This document shows positions 45,059 to 56,244 of a DNA stretch of 64,000 bases, one piece after another. A program made the position numbers and the translations under genes. The stretch comes from Maea johnstoni (lineage: Eukaryota > Annelida > Polychaeta > Spionida > Magelonidae), in contig OZ012700.1 in the NCBI GenBank assembly GCA_963942565.1, positions 26,445,276 to 26,509,275 of the forward strand. Direction: 5' to 3'. Position 1 is the stretch's first letter. The number at the start of each line of letters is the position of its first letter. The notes under the pieces were generated by a model, which searched no databases, had not been told where the DNA came from, and saw nothing but the letters and a program-made list of their open reading frames with translations.

Positions 45059-45381
45059 CAGGGCTCGACATTAAGGCTAGCCCCGTAGCCCCGGTCTAGT
45101 TATTGAAAGTCAGGGCTTGTAGATTCTACCTGTGAGTAGCCCTGAGGGGCTAGATAGGATTAGAATATCAGCGCTTAAAAAGTATGAAGCCCCCCTTTGG
45201 CACTGCATACCTGGATGATGATATTTAACTCATTTAAACACAATACACTGTATACTTTTCATGTTATCAACAGAGGCTATGTTATCAACAGAGGTTACTC
45301 TTTGAAAAGTTCATGGCTAGCAAAAGTTACGTTTACTAGCCCTGCTGGGCTTGTGAAGTTTTTTCTTAGTGTTGAGCCCTG
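45059..45381. mobile_element. A5 (hAT5-like) element with exact 5-bp duplication
   Basis: Ends CAGGGCTCGACATTAAG and the complement of CAGGGCTCAACA; flanks gctta and gctta. Interior words GCTAGCCCCG, GTAGCCCTGA and CTAGCCCTGC recur near both ends. 323 bp, inside M2. Confidence 0.8.
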
Positions 45382-45740
45382 GCTTAGAAAATATCCTGAC
45401 TATTCTAGTGATATCTTATGGACTGGAGTGGTTATTTTTGGAAAAAAATTGAAGGAGATATATTTTGTCAATTAGTGCTCAATTCCTGAGTTATTTTCAT
45501 AAAAGAATCCTATATCCAGACAAGACTTTTCAGTGTGAATTCTGTGTGTCAGTAGGTTAGATGATGTGAAGGTTTGGAACAGGAGCTGGAGGCTGCAGCA
45601 AACTGACAGCAACAACTGATTTGCGGGCTTGAATACTGCCAGAAATGTTTAACCCTACTCTCCACAAAACCACTTTTCAAAATGTGCTTCGTAAAGACTA
45701 CTGTATGGCATGTGACAAAGTGCACCTTTGACAATAGTAA

Positions 45741-45890
45741 GGATATTCAGGGCTTAAAATTAAGTTCTTTTTGTCAGGGAGCCCAATTGCATGTTCAAAA
45801 GCTAGTTAGACGGTGCTGTGTATAGAAACCAGTACTTCTTTGGGCTGCTTGTAGAATTTTGAGGAAGCCCAGGGCTCCCGGCTTCAGCTT
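45741..45890. mobile_element. A5-like fragment
   Basis: Left end CAGGGCTTAAAATTAAG, GGGAGCCCAATTGCATG and CCAGGGCTCCCGGC words as in 50435-50695. Right terminus lost at CTTAATTC. Confidence 0.5.
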
Positions 45891-45984
45891 AATTCATCAA
45901 AATAGTTAGGCGGTTTTGGTCGCTGTGAGCATTAATGGGTTGAAGGAGACCACAGGATCATACTAACTGGCTGGGGATAACTAA

Positions 45985-46214
45985 GGCCTAAAAAAAGAAA
46001 TTGTTTGTTTCCTGTAACGGTCCGAAAAAAAATAGGGGAGGTAGGTAGGTAAAAAATATTTTTTGCATTATTTTTTTGGTCAAAAATGTGTTTTTTATGC
46101 ATGTTTTATGTTGATTTGGAGTTGGGAGGTCTGAAAAAACTTTAGGGTAGGGATTTTTTTGAATAAAAACATGTTAGGGTAGGGTTACAGGAAACACACA
46201 ACTTTTTTTAGGCC
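45985..46214. mobile_element. H element, Tourist-like Harbinger MITE
   Basis: Ends GGCCTAAAAAAAG on both sides (inverted), TAA on both sides. 230 bp; the cleanest copy. Confidence 0.88.
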
Positions 46215-46218
46215 TAAT

Positions 46219-46535
46219 TTCAGTGAATCCTTCACCAGTGACAGAGGCTTGCTGGTATCTTCCTGAGAGATGTTGAACCCTTATGCTGCTGGTGGCTAAT
46301 ACAAAATGATCCAAAACAGCTGAGTAAAAGACTGAAACCCTGGCACATGGGTATTCATCTGAGAATACTCATTGAGAGCTAGTCAATGAATACCAACATG
46401 ACAAGGTTCAGATGTTTTTCCGAAATCTTTGAATCCTTGTGCTTTGGACAAAAGTAGCCTCAGCATTGGAAGGGTTAAATATCAGTGAATCTTTCACCAG
46501 TGACAGATATGTGCGAGTGTTTTCCTGAGTGTTAT
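46219..46535. repeat. Direct repeat of about 50 bp around an M1 copy
   Basis: CAGTGAATCCTTCACCAGTG...CTTCCTGAG before and CAGTGAATCTTTCACCAGTG...TTTCCTGAG after the M1 element at 46274-46478. Confidence 0.75.
46274..46478 (+). mobile_element. M1 MITE
   Basis: Left edge TGAACCCTTATGCTGCTGG, right edge GGGTTAA. 205 bp, between direct repeats of non-MITE sequence. Confidence 0.78.
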
Positions 46536-46690
46536 TTATGCTCATCACTATACCATTAGTAGTGCGCCACGTCCACTATTTGATCAATGATAACATCTTT
46601 CCTGGCAGAGATGGGCTGCTGTTCCCGAGAGGGTGTTTTTATTGGGATAACCGAGCAGGGGCGAGTGTGATTGTCTATTCAACGCACCGT

Positions 46691-46769
46691 GGCAGTCAGC
46701 GACGCGCGAGAGGCACTCCAGTTATAGTCAAATCACATCAGGCGCTTTGGATAATGAAATGGAACTCCC
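46691..46769 (+). repeat. 79-bp GC-richer block, copy 1
   Basis: GGCAGTCAGCGACGCGCGAG to ATAATGAAATGGAACTCCC. About 95% identical to 47201-47279. Unlike any MITE here. Confidence 0.75.
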
Positions 46770-46960
46770 TAGCAGAGTGGTCTAAGGCATAGACTAGTTT
46801 CCTAGTCCCTAAAAGGTTGACATTCCCTTCTGTGCTGACCAAGCAGTGTGTAGTAGTACCAGGTATGTAGATAGATGGCATCACCTGCTCCTCCTATCTC
46901 TAGAGGTTTTAGGTCATAACCAAACTGAATCCTGGTGAGATAAGTGTAAACTAAATGGAC
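46770..46960 (+). repeat. tRNA-like head followed by repeat R-like sequence
   Basis: TAGCAGAGTGGTCTAAGGC is a good A box of Leu/Ser type; no B box follows. The rest has words of repeat R (TAGATGGCATCACCTG, TGTAAACTAAATGG). Confidence 0.45.
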
Positions 46961-47039
46961 CACTATGGCCACCTAGAATATTTGGTGCTAGTTAGCAGAA
47001 AAAAGTAACAGAACATACATATGACAGCCTAGAAGCTAG

Positions 47040-48050
47040 GCTATCTAGGGCATTATAAACCAATCTTTCACAGGCAAAGAACCATGGTAATATTAGACCA
47101 GCTGCTGGCCCAACAGCTGAGTGGTCTAGGGCATTGCTAACGATGCATTTACAGCCGAAGAAATCTTTGCAACAAAACATCCTCAGTGTATTCAATGAGC
47201 GGCAGTCAGCGACGCGCAAGAGGCACTCCAGTTATAGTTAAATCACATCAGGTGCTTTGGATAATGAAATGGAACTCCCAGGTGCGGTGGTGAGTGGCTT
47301 TTGCATTCAGAGCGTCTCTAGATGCTCCCGCTGTCAGACTGCCAGACTCACAGCGGGAAAGACTTGGTTGTTGGACTAAGCCTGGCAGTCATTGTAAGGT
47401 TCCTGGTAGTTCAACGATAGCACTTGGCCCTTGGACTGAAGGGCTGGCCCATAGCTGAGTGGCCTAGGGCATTGTCCTGCTGTCGCTAGACTCACAGCAG
47501 GAAACACTCGGTCGTTGGACCAAGCCTGGGAGTCAATGTAGGGTTCCTGGCAGTTCAGTGATAGCACTTGGACTGAGGGGCCAATAACTGAGTGGTCTAG
47601 GGCATTGTCCTGCCTGGGAATCGATGTAAGGTTCCTGATAGTGCTGTTACAGCACTTGGCTCTTGGTCCGAGGGGCTGGCCCAATAGCAGAGTGGTCGAG
47701 GGAAACACTCGGTTGTTGAACTATGTCATGGAGTCAATGTAGGGTTCCTGGCAGTCCAGTGATAACACTTGCATCTTTGACGGAGGGGCTGGCCCAATAG
47801 CAAAGTGGTCTAGGACATTTTAAACCAATCCTTTGCAGCCAAAGATCCATGGTTTAGACCAACCAAAAGCTCAGTGGTCTAGGACATGGCTAACCATTCG
47901 TTCACAGCCAAAGGTATATTCTCAACCAAAGATCAGTGGGATAAAGCACTTGGCCCTTTCATCCTGGGCTGGCCCAATAGCTGAGTGGTCTAGGACATCG
48001 CTAATTAATCATTCACAGCCAAAGATCTGTGGTGTAAAGCACTTCATAGC
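47040..48050 (+). repeat. Cluster of tRNA-like units
   Basis: At least eight units of 60-130 bp repeat GGCTGGCCCAATAGC, TGAGTGGTCTAGGGCATTG and CACAGCCAAAGATC or CTCGGTCGTTGGACC. The repeated part looks like an A box (TAGCTGAGTGGTCTAGG); no unit has a convincing B box. Likely a locally amplified SINE head, not functional tRNA genes. Confidence 0.55.
47201..47279 (+). repeat. 79-bp GC-richer block, copy 2
   Basis: Near-identical to 46691-46769, 510 bp downstream in the same orientation. Confidence 0.75.
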
Positions 48051-48135
48051 CACAGTATTGATAGGCCACATGCCATTATATAGATGATAGCAATGATTTA
48101 TTTATGACACTGAAAAATACAAAACAAAATAGTCA

Positions 48136-49600
48136 AGCTTAGTAGCTTGGCTACTGCTGCCTGATGATAGCATCACTGTGAAGTGGCATGCGAGACATGT
48201 TCAGTCAGTCGGTGGCTGTATTACGGTACCTCCCCTCTCAGCCTGTGTGCCTAGACCAGTCAAGCCTAGTACTAGGCTACTGCTGCCTGATGATAGCATC
48301 GCTGTGAAGTGGCATGCGAGACATGTTCAGTCAGTCGGTGGCTGTATTACTGTACCTCCCCTCTCCTCCTCCCTCCCCTCTCAGCCTGTGTGCCTAATAG
48401 CTAGGCTACTGCTGCTGCCTGATGATAGCATCACCGTGAAGTGGCATGCGAGACATGTTCTGTCAGTCAGTGGCTGTATTACGGTACCTCCCCTCTCCTC
48501 CTCCCTCCCCTCTCAGCCTGTGTGCCTAGGCCAGTCAAGCCTAGTAGCTAGGCTACTGCTGCCTGGTGATAGCATCACTGTGAAGTGGCATGCGAGACAT
48601 GTTCAGTCAGTCGGTGGCTGTATTACGGTACCTCCCCTCTCCTCCTCCCTCCCCTCTCAGCCTGTGTGCCTAGTAGCTAGGCTACTGCTGCCTGATGATA
48701 GCATCACTGTGAAGTGGCATGCGAGACATGTTCAGTCAGTCAGTGGCTGTATTACGGTACCTCCCCTCTCCTCCTCCCTCCCCTCTCAGCCTGTGTGCCT
48801 AGTAGCTAGGCTACTGCTGCTGCCTGATGATAGCATCACTGTGAAGTGGCATGCGAGACATGTTCAGTCAGTCGGTGGCTGTATTACGGTACCTCCCCTC
48901 TCCTCCTCCCTCCCCTCTCAGCCTGTGTGCCTAGTAGCTAGGCTACTGCTGCTGCCTGATGATAGCATCACTGTGAAGTGGCATGCGAGACATGTTCAGT
49001 CAGTCGGTGGCTGTATTACGGTACCTCCCCTCTCCTCCTCCCTCCCCTCTCAGCCTGTGTGCCTAGTAGCTAGGCTACTGCTGCTGCCTGATGATAGCAT
49101 CACTGTGAAGTGGCATGCGAGACATGTTCAGTCAGTCGGTGGCTGTATTACGGTACCTCCCCTCTCCTCCTCCCTCCCCTCTCAGCCTGTGTGCCTAGTA
49201 GCTAGGCTACTGCTGCTGCCTGATGATAGCATCACTGTGAAGTGGCATGCGAGACATGTTCAGTCAGTCAGTGGCTGTATTACGGTACCTCCCCTCTCCT
49301 CCTCCCTCCCCTCTCAGCCTGTGTGCCTAGTAGCTAGGCTACTGCTGCTGCCTGATGATAGCATCACTGTGAAGTGGCATGCGAGACATGTTCAGTCAGT
49401 CGGTGGCTGTATTACGGTACCTCCCCTCTCCTCCTCCCTCCCCTCTCAGCCTGTGTGCCTAGTAGCTAGGCTACTGCTGCCTGATGATAGCATCACTGTG
49501 AAGTGGCATGCGAGACATGTTCAGTCAGTCGGTGGCTGTATTACGGTACCTCCCCTCTCCTCCTCCCTCCCCTCTCAGCCTGTGTGCCTAGGCCAGCAGC
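48136..49600 (+). repeat. 132-bp minisatellite, about 12 copies
   Basis: Unit: TGATGATAGCATCACTGTGA, AGTGGCATGCGAGACATGTT, CAGTCAGTCGGTGGCTGTAT, TACGGTACCTCCCCTCTCCT, then CAGCCTGTGTGCCTAGTAGC and a GCTACTGCTGCTGC variable part. Units differ by 3-bp (CTG) and 15-bp steps. One frame stays open for 488 codons but contains no ATG, so it is not called a gene. The high identity means recent expansion. Confidence 0.92.
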
Positions 49601-49823
49601 AGCTACAGCCAGCCCTCCACTCACTCATACACACACACACATAGCGATCACTCACAGTGAGAGGCAGACTCGCAGTGCATGTGGACGTACGATTCTCTCT
49701 CCACTAGTAACCAAACTGGTGTACATGTATTAGCCTAGTATGGGAGGAGGCTGCCTAGACATGCTGGAATACCACTATGGGACACATGGCCATGCATGGC
49801 ATGAAGGTAAATAACAACGTCTT

Positions 49824-50014
49824 AATAACCCTTCCAATGCTGAGGTGACTTTTGTCCGAAGCACAAAGATGCAACAATTTTTGAAAACCTTCTGTCATAT
49901 TGCACTCGCTGAGTACTCTCATATGAGTACCCATGTGCCAGGTTTTTAGTAATTTTTCATGGATTTTTGCATCGTTTTGTAATGACCAAATTAGCCACCA
50001 GCAGCATGAGGGTT
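49824..50014 (-). mobile_element. M1 MITE
   Basis: Left edge ATAACCCTTCCAATGCTGAG, right edge GAGGGTTCA (worn). Lacks a short central piece. Confidence 0.72.
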
Positions 50015-50395
50015 CATGTCTGGAGATCTGCTTGACAAGCATTGTCTCTGACCTGTCATACTTTTGATAATGACCTCAGAATGAAGCTTTGATTCACAGA
50101 CTGTTTGGCCAATACAAAATGATGCAAAAAAAGATGAAAAAAGACTGAAACCCTGGCACATGGGTACTCATCTGAGAGTACTCAGCGAGAGCTATCCAAT
50201 GAATACCAACATGACAGGGTTTAGATGGTTTTCAAAAATCTTTGCGTCCTTGTGCTTTGGACGAAAGTAACCTTAGCATTGGAAGGGTTAATGAACAACC
50301 CCTTTTCAAATATGTTTGAAATATTGCTTTTGTAAGAGAGAGATCATGCACCAAAATAGTCAGGTGGATTTGGCTGCTACAGGCATGAATAGGTT
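50014..50395 (+). mobile_element. M2 MITE split by M1
   Basis: M2 words TTCATGTCTGGAGATCTGC at the left and GGATTTGGCTGCTACAGGCA, ATGAATAGGTTA at the right, with an M1 copy in the middle. Confidence 0.65.
50101..50290 (+). mobile_element. M1 MITE, left end missing
   Basis: Starts in TTTGGCCAATACAAAATGAT without the first about 28 bp; right edge GGGTTAA intact. Inserted in M2. Confidence 0.72.
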
Positions 50396-50434
50396 ACTTT
50401 TCTACAATAACCTATTGAATTAGATTTGCAAAAA

Positions 50435-50695
50435 CAGGGCTCGAAATTAGGGGGTGCCAGGAGCCGAGGGCTCTTTGAATGCTCCTGCGGCTCCCTCAAA
50501 TTTCTGCAGGGGGCCCAAATATGTACTGTTTGACATAGGGGGTGCCGGGAGCCGAGGGCTCTTTAAATGCTCCTGCGGCTCCCTCAAATTTCTGCAGGGG
50601 GCCCAAATATGTACTGTTTGACATACAAAACACGTTTATGAAGCTTATGAAGATGCAATTGGGCTCCCTGGAAAAAATCTTAATTTCGAGCCCTG
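50435..50695. mobile_element. A5 (hAT5-like) element with exact 5-bp duplication
   Basis: Ends CAGGGCTCGAAATTA and the exact complement of CAGGGCTCGAAATTA; flanks aaaaa and aaaaa. An 88-bp internal segment with GGAGCCGAGGGCTCTTT is tandemly duplicated. The target is a homopolymer, so the duplication is weaker evidence here. Confidence 0.75.
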
Positions 50696-51341
50696 AAAAA
50701 GGTTATATTTTCTTCAATCACATAATGAATTGAAGACTTTAAAAGGTCTAAGTTATTAATTAATTCCCTGTAGTTGTTATATTGGAAGCATGCACGCAGT
50801 CAGCGCTACATTTATCTTATTGATAAATTACATTTCATTTCATTCTTGACAGTTATTAGAGGTATTGTATGTGTACACATCACACATCGATGGGAAGGTA
50901 AAAACAACATCTTAATTTTATACAATCACTTATTAAAAGGGTTGGCTATGATTGATGATCTGGGTTTGAAAAGTGTAGGTTATGATTGAATTCTCCATTA
51001 GTATATGGCAATTATGCATACAGCTAGTGCTACATTTATCTTATTGATAAATTACATTTTATTCATGACAGTTTGCGATGCGCACCATTTGCATTTGAAG
51101 CAGTGTGGTGCTTGTATAGCGCTCAATTTATCAGACTGGAAAAATAACAATTATTTACCTAATTGCTGATGAAATGTGAAGTCTTTTTGAGTAATTTCTC
51201 AGAATTTGTGTTGAAATTGAATTTCAAGATAATCTGCTTGAAATTGGAATTCATAGAATTTTTTTTACCATCTCATTCGGGATGCCTGATGTGTTATTTC
51301 TAAGGGCTTTGATGTTCAAATAATACCCAGATACCCTGATG
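50696..51341. other. Unique sequence, with a worn M3 copy at its right
   Basis: 51130-51340 keeps M3-like words (GGGCTTTGATGTTCAAATAA, CCCAGATACCCTG) in the same order as the right half of M3. Nothing genic seen. Confidence 0.35.
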
Positions 51342-51655
51342 CAGGGTCTTAGCCAGGAATAAGAAACTGGGTGCCTAAAATTGGCCATTGTAAAATTGTT
51401 GGGCGTCCAAATTTTTAAGGAGGACCACGATAAACTCAGATTTCAACCATAAACATGTATATATTTATCAAAGTAAGGCATGATATCCTTATGTAAGGTC
51501 ATGGGAATTATATGATGATGAAAAAATTCAATAATATGCTTGAGATTAACATTTTAAGAAATTCCTCTCAAAAGAATTGGGGTGTCCTGATGGGTGCTTT
51601 TTAAGGGTTTGGGTGTCCAAAAAGACACCCAGACGCCCTGCTGGCTAAGACCATG
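51342..51655 (+). mobile_element. M3 hAT-type MITE
   Basis: Ends CAGGGTCTTAGCCAG and the complement of CATGGTCTTAGCCAG; flanks ccctgatg and ccctgctg match at 7 of 8. 314 bp; the best reference copy. Confidence 0.8.
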
Positions 51656-52295
51656 CCCTGCTGGCCTGGCCCCTGCAGTATTGCCTCTGGTAGGTTAGTA
51701 GAACTGCAGAGTAGGGATAAGGGATATTGCTCTACTTAACTGTGGGAATATTGCTGGCATTACAGTGTCATGATCATTTGGGTAACTAGGACATAAGTCC
51801 AACGACATCGGGGTGGCAGCACACATTTAGGATTAATGGTCTATACTATTATTGATTTCTCCTGGTTTACAAGGAGTCTGCAGTATACAGGATCAGAAAT
51901 TTCTAACTCGTTTAAGGTTTGTGCAGGTTGTGGCCATTGCTACAGTACAGACATTTAATTCCTGCACCAGTCAACGGGACGTCTGCAAGTACCTCAGTTG
52001 TACATATACCCATGGATAACATGTCAAAAAATAAGACAAGCACATCAATGACCCATGTAGCTTTGTGAATTAGTGCTACTTTCAGTTGTGAGGGCATCCA
52101 TGCATCTATGCCCAGGAAACTGGGTGGCAATTGGGCGTATGGTTGTGTATTATATCTGGGCTGCCCATGCATTGACTGCAGGAATTAAATTGTCAGGTCC
52201 CCTTTGAATATCTAAAATGGAAAAGCGGTGCCCCCAGTCATGCCGTCCATATAGGTGGTGCCAAAGTGGCACATCCGTTTGCAAATTACATTGGT
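51656..52295. other. No gene seen
   Basis: Unique sequence; an 86-codon minus-strand frame at 51912-52172 has no supporting signals. Confidence 0.3.
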
Positions 52296-52466
52296 TGCAC
52301 AAAGTTTTTTGAAATCCATTTAAACACTGTCCTGTTGGTATTCATTGGAAAGCTCTTGCTGAGCGCTCTCAGGCAAGTACCCATGTGCCAGGGTTTCAGT
52401 CATTTTTCAGGTTTTTGCATCATTTTGTATTGGGTAGATTAGCCACCAGCAGCGTATTTAGGGTTA
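52296..52466 (-). mobile_element. M1 fragment
   Basis: Left about 40 bp missing; right edge GGGTTAA intact after an altered CAGCGTATTTA. Confidence 0.65.
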
Positions 52467-53052
52467 ATTGCATCTTGCGCCATGTTTAATTCAACAGCTG
52501 GAGGCTCAACCTATTCACTTGATGAAAAAATGATGATGACTTTGAAAAATATATTGGCATCCTGGTGTTCCTCTCAAATATTATCTGTGGAAGAAAAAAA
52601 AAGCTAATCAACATGGCCATGTAGACATCATTTTGTCATGATTGGTATGTTTAAGGTCTTAGGTCAAATGCTGGTTTCAGTGTTTCAAAATGAATTGGTG
52701 CCGTGACCAGGATGTGACACGAATTGCATGAGGCAATTGATCATGCTTTTGTTGCCGCCCTCAAAAGCTATGTGTAGCTGGGAATACTTTCCCTTTCTAG
52801 GCACAGAGATTTCTATGACAAGTAGCATCTGGATCTATGCTACATTTGAAAATAACTGATTTTACTGATTGGAAAAATATTTCAAGGAGAGTTTTCAATT
52901 GGGGTTTGGTGAATATGTGTATATCCAGTGCTGGACTGAGCAGACTTGATGCCCAAGACACTATTGGTAGATCAGGCTTCTGGAATGATGAGGGCAGGCT
53001 ATGCATCATTTTTCTCCGTCCACTAAGTCACACCTATATTTACCCTGATTAG

Positions 53053-53275
53053 TTAACCAATTCATGCCTTGAGATTTACTTGACCAGTGTCGTCTGGACC
53101 TGTCATACTTTTGAAGATAACTTTTAAAAGGAGCATGAATTTGCAAAATATTTGAAGAAGAGTTGTAGATAGAGTTGTGATGAACAATTCTCCTTCAAAT
53201 ATTTTCTAAATATTTCTTTTGTGAGAGAGATATTAGCAAAATTGTAACACTCCCTAACCTTAAATGGTATAGCGT
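53053..53275 (+). mobile_element. M2 MITE
   Basis: Starts TTAACCAATTCATGCC; inner inverted pair CAAAATATTTGAAGAAGAGT / CTCCTTCAAATATTTTCTAA; right end worn. Confidence 0.65.
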
Positions 53276-53864
53276 GTACCATGTACCACTGTAGCTGTAT
53301 GGCTGGGCTGAAAATCTAGCTTCTTTGACGTTGAGTTGCGTGTATATCCGTAAGCATGGGACAATTAGTAGGACACCTATGGTTATTGTCCTTGTTAGGA
53401 GAAGGTGGAGTTAAGGAATGAAACGACACAATACTATACTTTTAGAAAAGATATTGGTACCACCAGCAGCAAAGGTTAGAGGGAATTTGATCGATTACGA
53501 TACTGATGATCACCATAATTGTTGAGAAGGTATTCTTTAGAAGCGTAATATGATGACACAATGTAGGCGGCCTCTGGCTTGAATGGGTTATTGTCCCCGC
53601 CGTGACTAGAGGGAGGAGTTTAGGATAAGTGGCGGGCAACGATGATGGGGTTTCTATGGCGATTACGGGATGGGGCTCGGAGGGATGCTGATCACTGACG
53701 TCCCTTTCATCTTCATCATCCCAATCAGGGGAACTTGTTGTCAGGCGGCCGAATGTGCAAAATACATCTCATCAACACTTGTGGACAGCAATTGTCTCTA
53801 AGTGGCTCGTAATGATGAAGCGTCTCTCTGGTTTTGTAATGGTACATATTGGCTTTCGCTTTTA
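53276..53864. other. No gene seen
   Basis: Unique sequence without splice-supported frames. Confidence 0.3.
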
Positions 53865-53973
53865 GTCCTTTCAATGCTGAGACGACTTTCATCCAAAGCG
53901 CAAGGACGCAACATTTTTCAAAAACCATTTAAACCCTGTCATGTTGGTATTCATAAGATAGCTCTCACTATGG
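53865..53973 (-). mobile_element. M1 fragment
   Basis: Left half only, TAGTCCTTTCAATGCTGAG to GATAGCTCTCACTA. Confidence 0.6.
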
Positions 53974-54063
53974 AAGTGTGAGTTACTGTTAGAACAATAA
54001 TGTTTGCCCATATTTTCTCAGGTTGACTATTAACATAGAGTTTTCATTTTCAGTTTGTATAAG

Positions 54064-54269
54064 TTAACCCTTCCAATGCTGAAGCTACCTTCCTCTAAAG
54101 CACAAAGATTTTTTTGAAAACCATCTAGACCCTTTCATGTTGGTATTCATTGGATGGCTCTGGCTGAGTACTCTCAGATGAGTGCCCATATGCCAGTGTT
54201 TCAGTCATTTTCCATGTTTTTGCATCATTTTGCAATGGCCAAATTAGCCACCAGCAGCATAAGGGTTAT
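54064..54269 (-). mobile_element. M1 MITE
   Basis: Left edge TTAACCCTTCCAATGCTGA, right edge GGGTTAT. Its end (CAGCAGCATAAGGGTTATTC) is the start of the triplicated unit that follows. Confidence 0.75.
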
Positions 54270-54748
54270 TCTTGACCTACCTTGATCAAATCTGTGTCCT
54301 ATAAGGGTTTAGTTTATTGCCACAGGGATTGCCAGTGAATTGGGCTTAGGCAGTGGTTTTTCGCCGGGTACTCTGGTTTCCTCCACCAGTTACAACTTGC
54401 TAATCACAACATACCTGCAATATGGTAGAAAAAATGACGAAAAAAGAAATTCCCAATTTCCAGCAGCATAGGGGTTATTCTTGACCTACCTTGACCAAAT
54501 CTGTGTGGTAGGAGGGTTTAGTCTGTGCTATCTTATTGCCACAGGGAATGCCAGTGACTTGGGGGTAGGCGGGTTTCCTCCACCAGTTACAGCTTGCTAA
54601 TCACGATATAACCGATATAGCAGAAAAAATGACGAAGAATGAAATGAATGAAATTGTCAATTTCCAGCAGCATAAGGATCATTCTTGATCTACCTTGACC
54701 ACATCTGTGTCATAGGAGTGTTTTATTTGCGCTATCTTGTTGGCACAG
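54254..54748 (+). repeat. Triplicated 205-220-bp unit containing M1 end, linker and SINE-L tail
   Basis: CAGCAGCATAAGGGTTATTC, TTGACCTACCTTGA, a CAAATCTGTGT and TTATTGCCACAG segment, then SINE-L tail. Starts at 54254, 54461 and 54665. The third copy lacks the SINE-L tail and runs into candidate exon 54749 at the position corresponding to the CCACAG of the others. Confidence 0.75.
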
Positions 54749-54841
54749 GCAGCGGGATGATTGGATTACGTTATGATTCCTCTGGCTGGCAGGAACTCCG
54801 TATTCTCATCACCACAGCAGCAGCTGGGAACACTGAAAGGG
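54749..54841 (+). CDS. Candidate exon, second half of an FN3-like domain
   Basis: Acceptor GCGCTATCTTGTTGGCACAG and donor AAGGG/GTAACG. The 93-nt block (phase 1 in and out) encodes SGMIGLRYDSSGWQELRILI followed by TTAAAGNTER and a split Gly. A G-L-R-Y strand, then S-S-G-W-Q-E-L, is the C/C' pattern of FN3 domains (tyrosine strand, then tryptophan). Joined to 40350-40428 by phase, the order is right. The distance is 14 kb, so other exons may intervene. Confidence 0.42.
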
Positions 54842-55030
54842 GTAACGCTAATTTCCGCAGAATCAAAAGCCAGGTAGCAGCACAATGAGATTATGCTAAG
54901 TCGCTAATATCATCTCCTGCCAGATTTTATGGTGAACTATGGAGAGAATTCAACATTCCCTCGGTTGTCAATATGACCTTTTACTCTATGGTCAGATTTC
55001 ATGGAGTACCAGGGCTTGAAATTAGGGGGT

Positions 55031-55515
55031 TGTACTCGCAGCATCTGTATTGTATGACATATTTCCAACTACCCTCCTAGTAGGGTTGGGAATTGGTTGC
55101 AATTTCATGATCGATAATCAGTTACAGCCAACCGATCGATTATCGATCATAATCAGTTCATCGCACTTTTGCAGTAATTGGGTACTAGCGGTCTAGAGCC
55201 TAATAATAAGTGATAGTCTATGATAATTACTTGCTATTAGCACCTACCTGAACTTCGTTTTGAAGTGTTTTGGGGCTTAGTTTCATAGCAAGAAAGCTAA
55301 CAACATGTCTGTCATTTAGTTCTATATTTTGCCACTAGGTGTCACCTTTTCCGATTATTATCGATTGCCAGTTTTGTAATCGATTAATCAGAATTGGTAA
55401 ATGATTGATTATCGATTATAACCGATGATCGTCCCAACACTACCTCCTAGCATACCACAGTGCCCCCTATCCAGGAGGGATGACATATAAATGCAGCCTG
55501 GTGAGGCAGGCTATA
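55031..55515 (-). repeat. Repeat R split by a hAT element
   Basis: ATATTTCCAACTACCCTCCT before and CATACCACAGTGCCCCCTAT after the insertion match the continuous stretch at 19678-19720. Confidence 0.65.
55081..55442. mobile_element. hAT element with exact 8-bp target duplication
   Basis: Ends TAGGGTTGGGAATTGG and the complement of TAGTGTTGGGACGATC; flanks cctcctag and cctcctag. 362 bp, longer sister of 9634-9908. Confidence 0.88.
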
Positions 55516-55786
55516 GATTTGTGCAAAGAGTGTCACGTGGTGACTAAGTGAATGATAATTGTAATACTATTATTGTCAAATGAATGAGATCTCATGTGAT
55601 GCAATATGTTACCAATTAACTAGAAATGCATGTAATCCAATTGGGGAGACATGATTGACTAGCAGATGTTACCAAGAAGGAGCGCTGTTATCAAGGAACA
55701 CGCAATCTTTGGACTGTTTGGCTACTGGGGTACCCCCTTCCCAGTCAGTGAGCTCATCGTGGATAACTAAGAACAAAATGCAGGAT

Positions 55787-56244
<458 letters not shown>

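Larger units (their letters stand above)
45033..45943 (+). mobile_element. M2 composite, interrupted
   Basis: CTAACCCATTCATGCC at 45033 and GCATTAATGGGTTGAA at 45929 are M2 termini. Between them lie an A5 element (45059-45381), M2-like middle sequence (45387-45530), unclassified DNA, and an A5-like fragment (45741-45890). It may be two M2 copies rather than one. Confidence 0.45.

Noticed and set aside
47040-48050. tRNA genes
   Set aside because: A-box-like sequences repeat, but no unit has a B box at the right distance or can form a full cloverleaf.
48178-49644. 488-codon open frame over the minisatellite
   Set aside because: It has no ATG in frame and consists almost wholly of repeats of a 132-bp unit, so openness follows from a unit length divisible by three. 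Kept only as a question in the findings.
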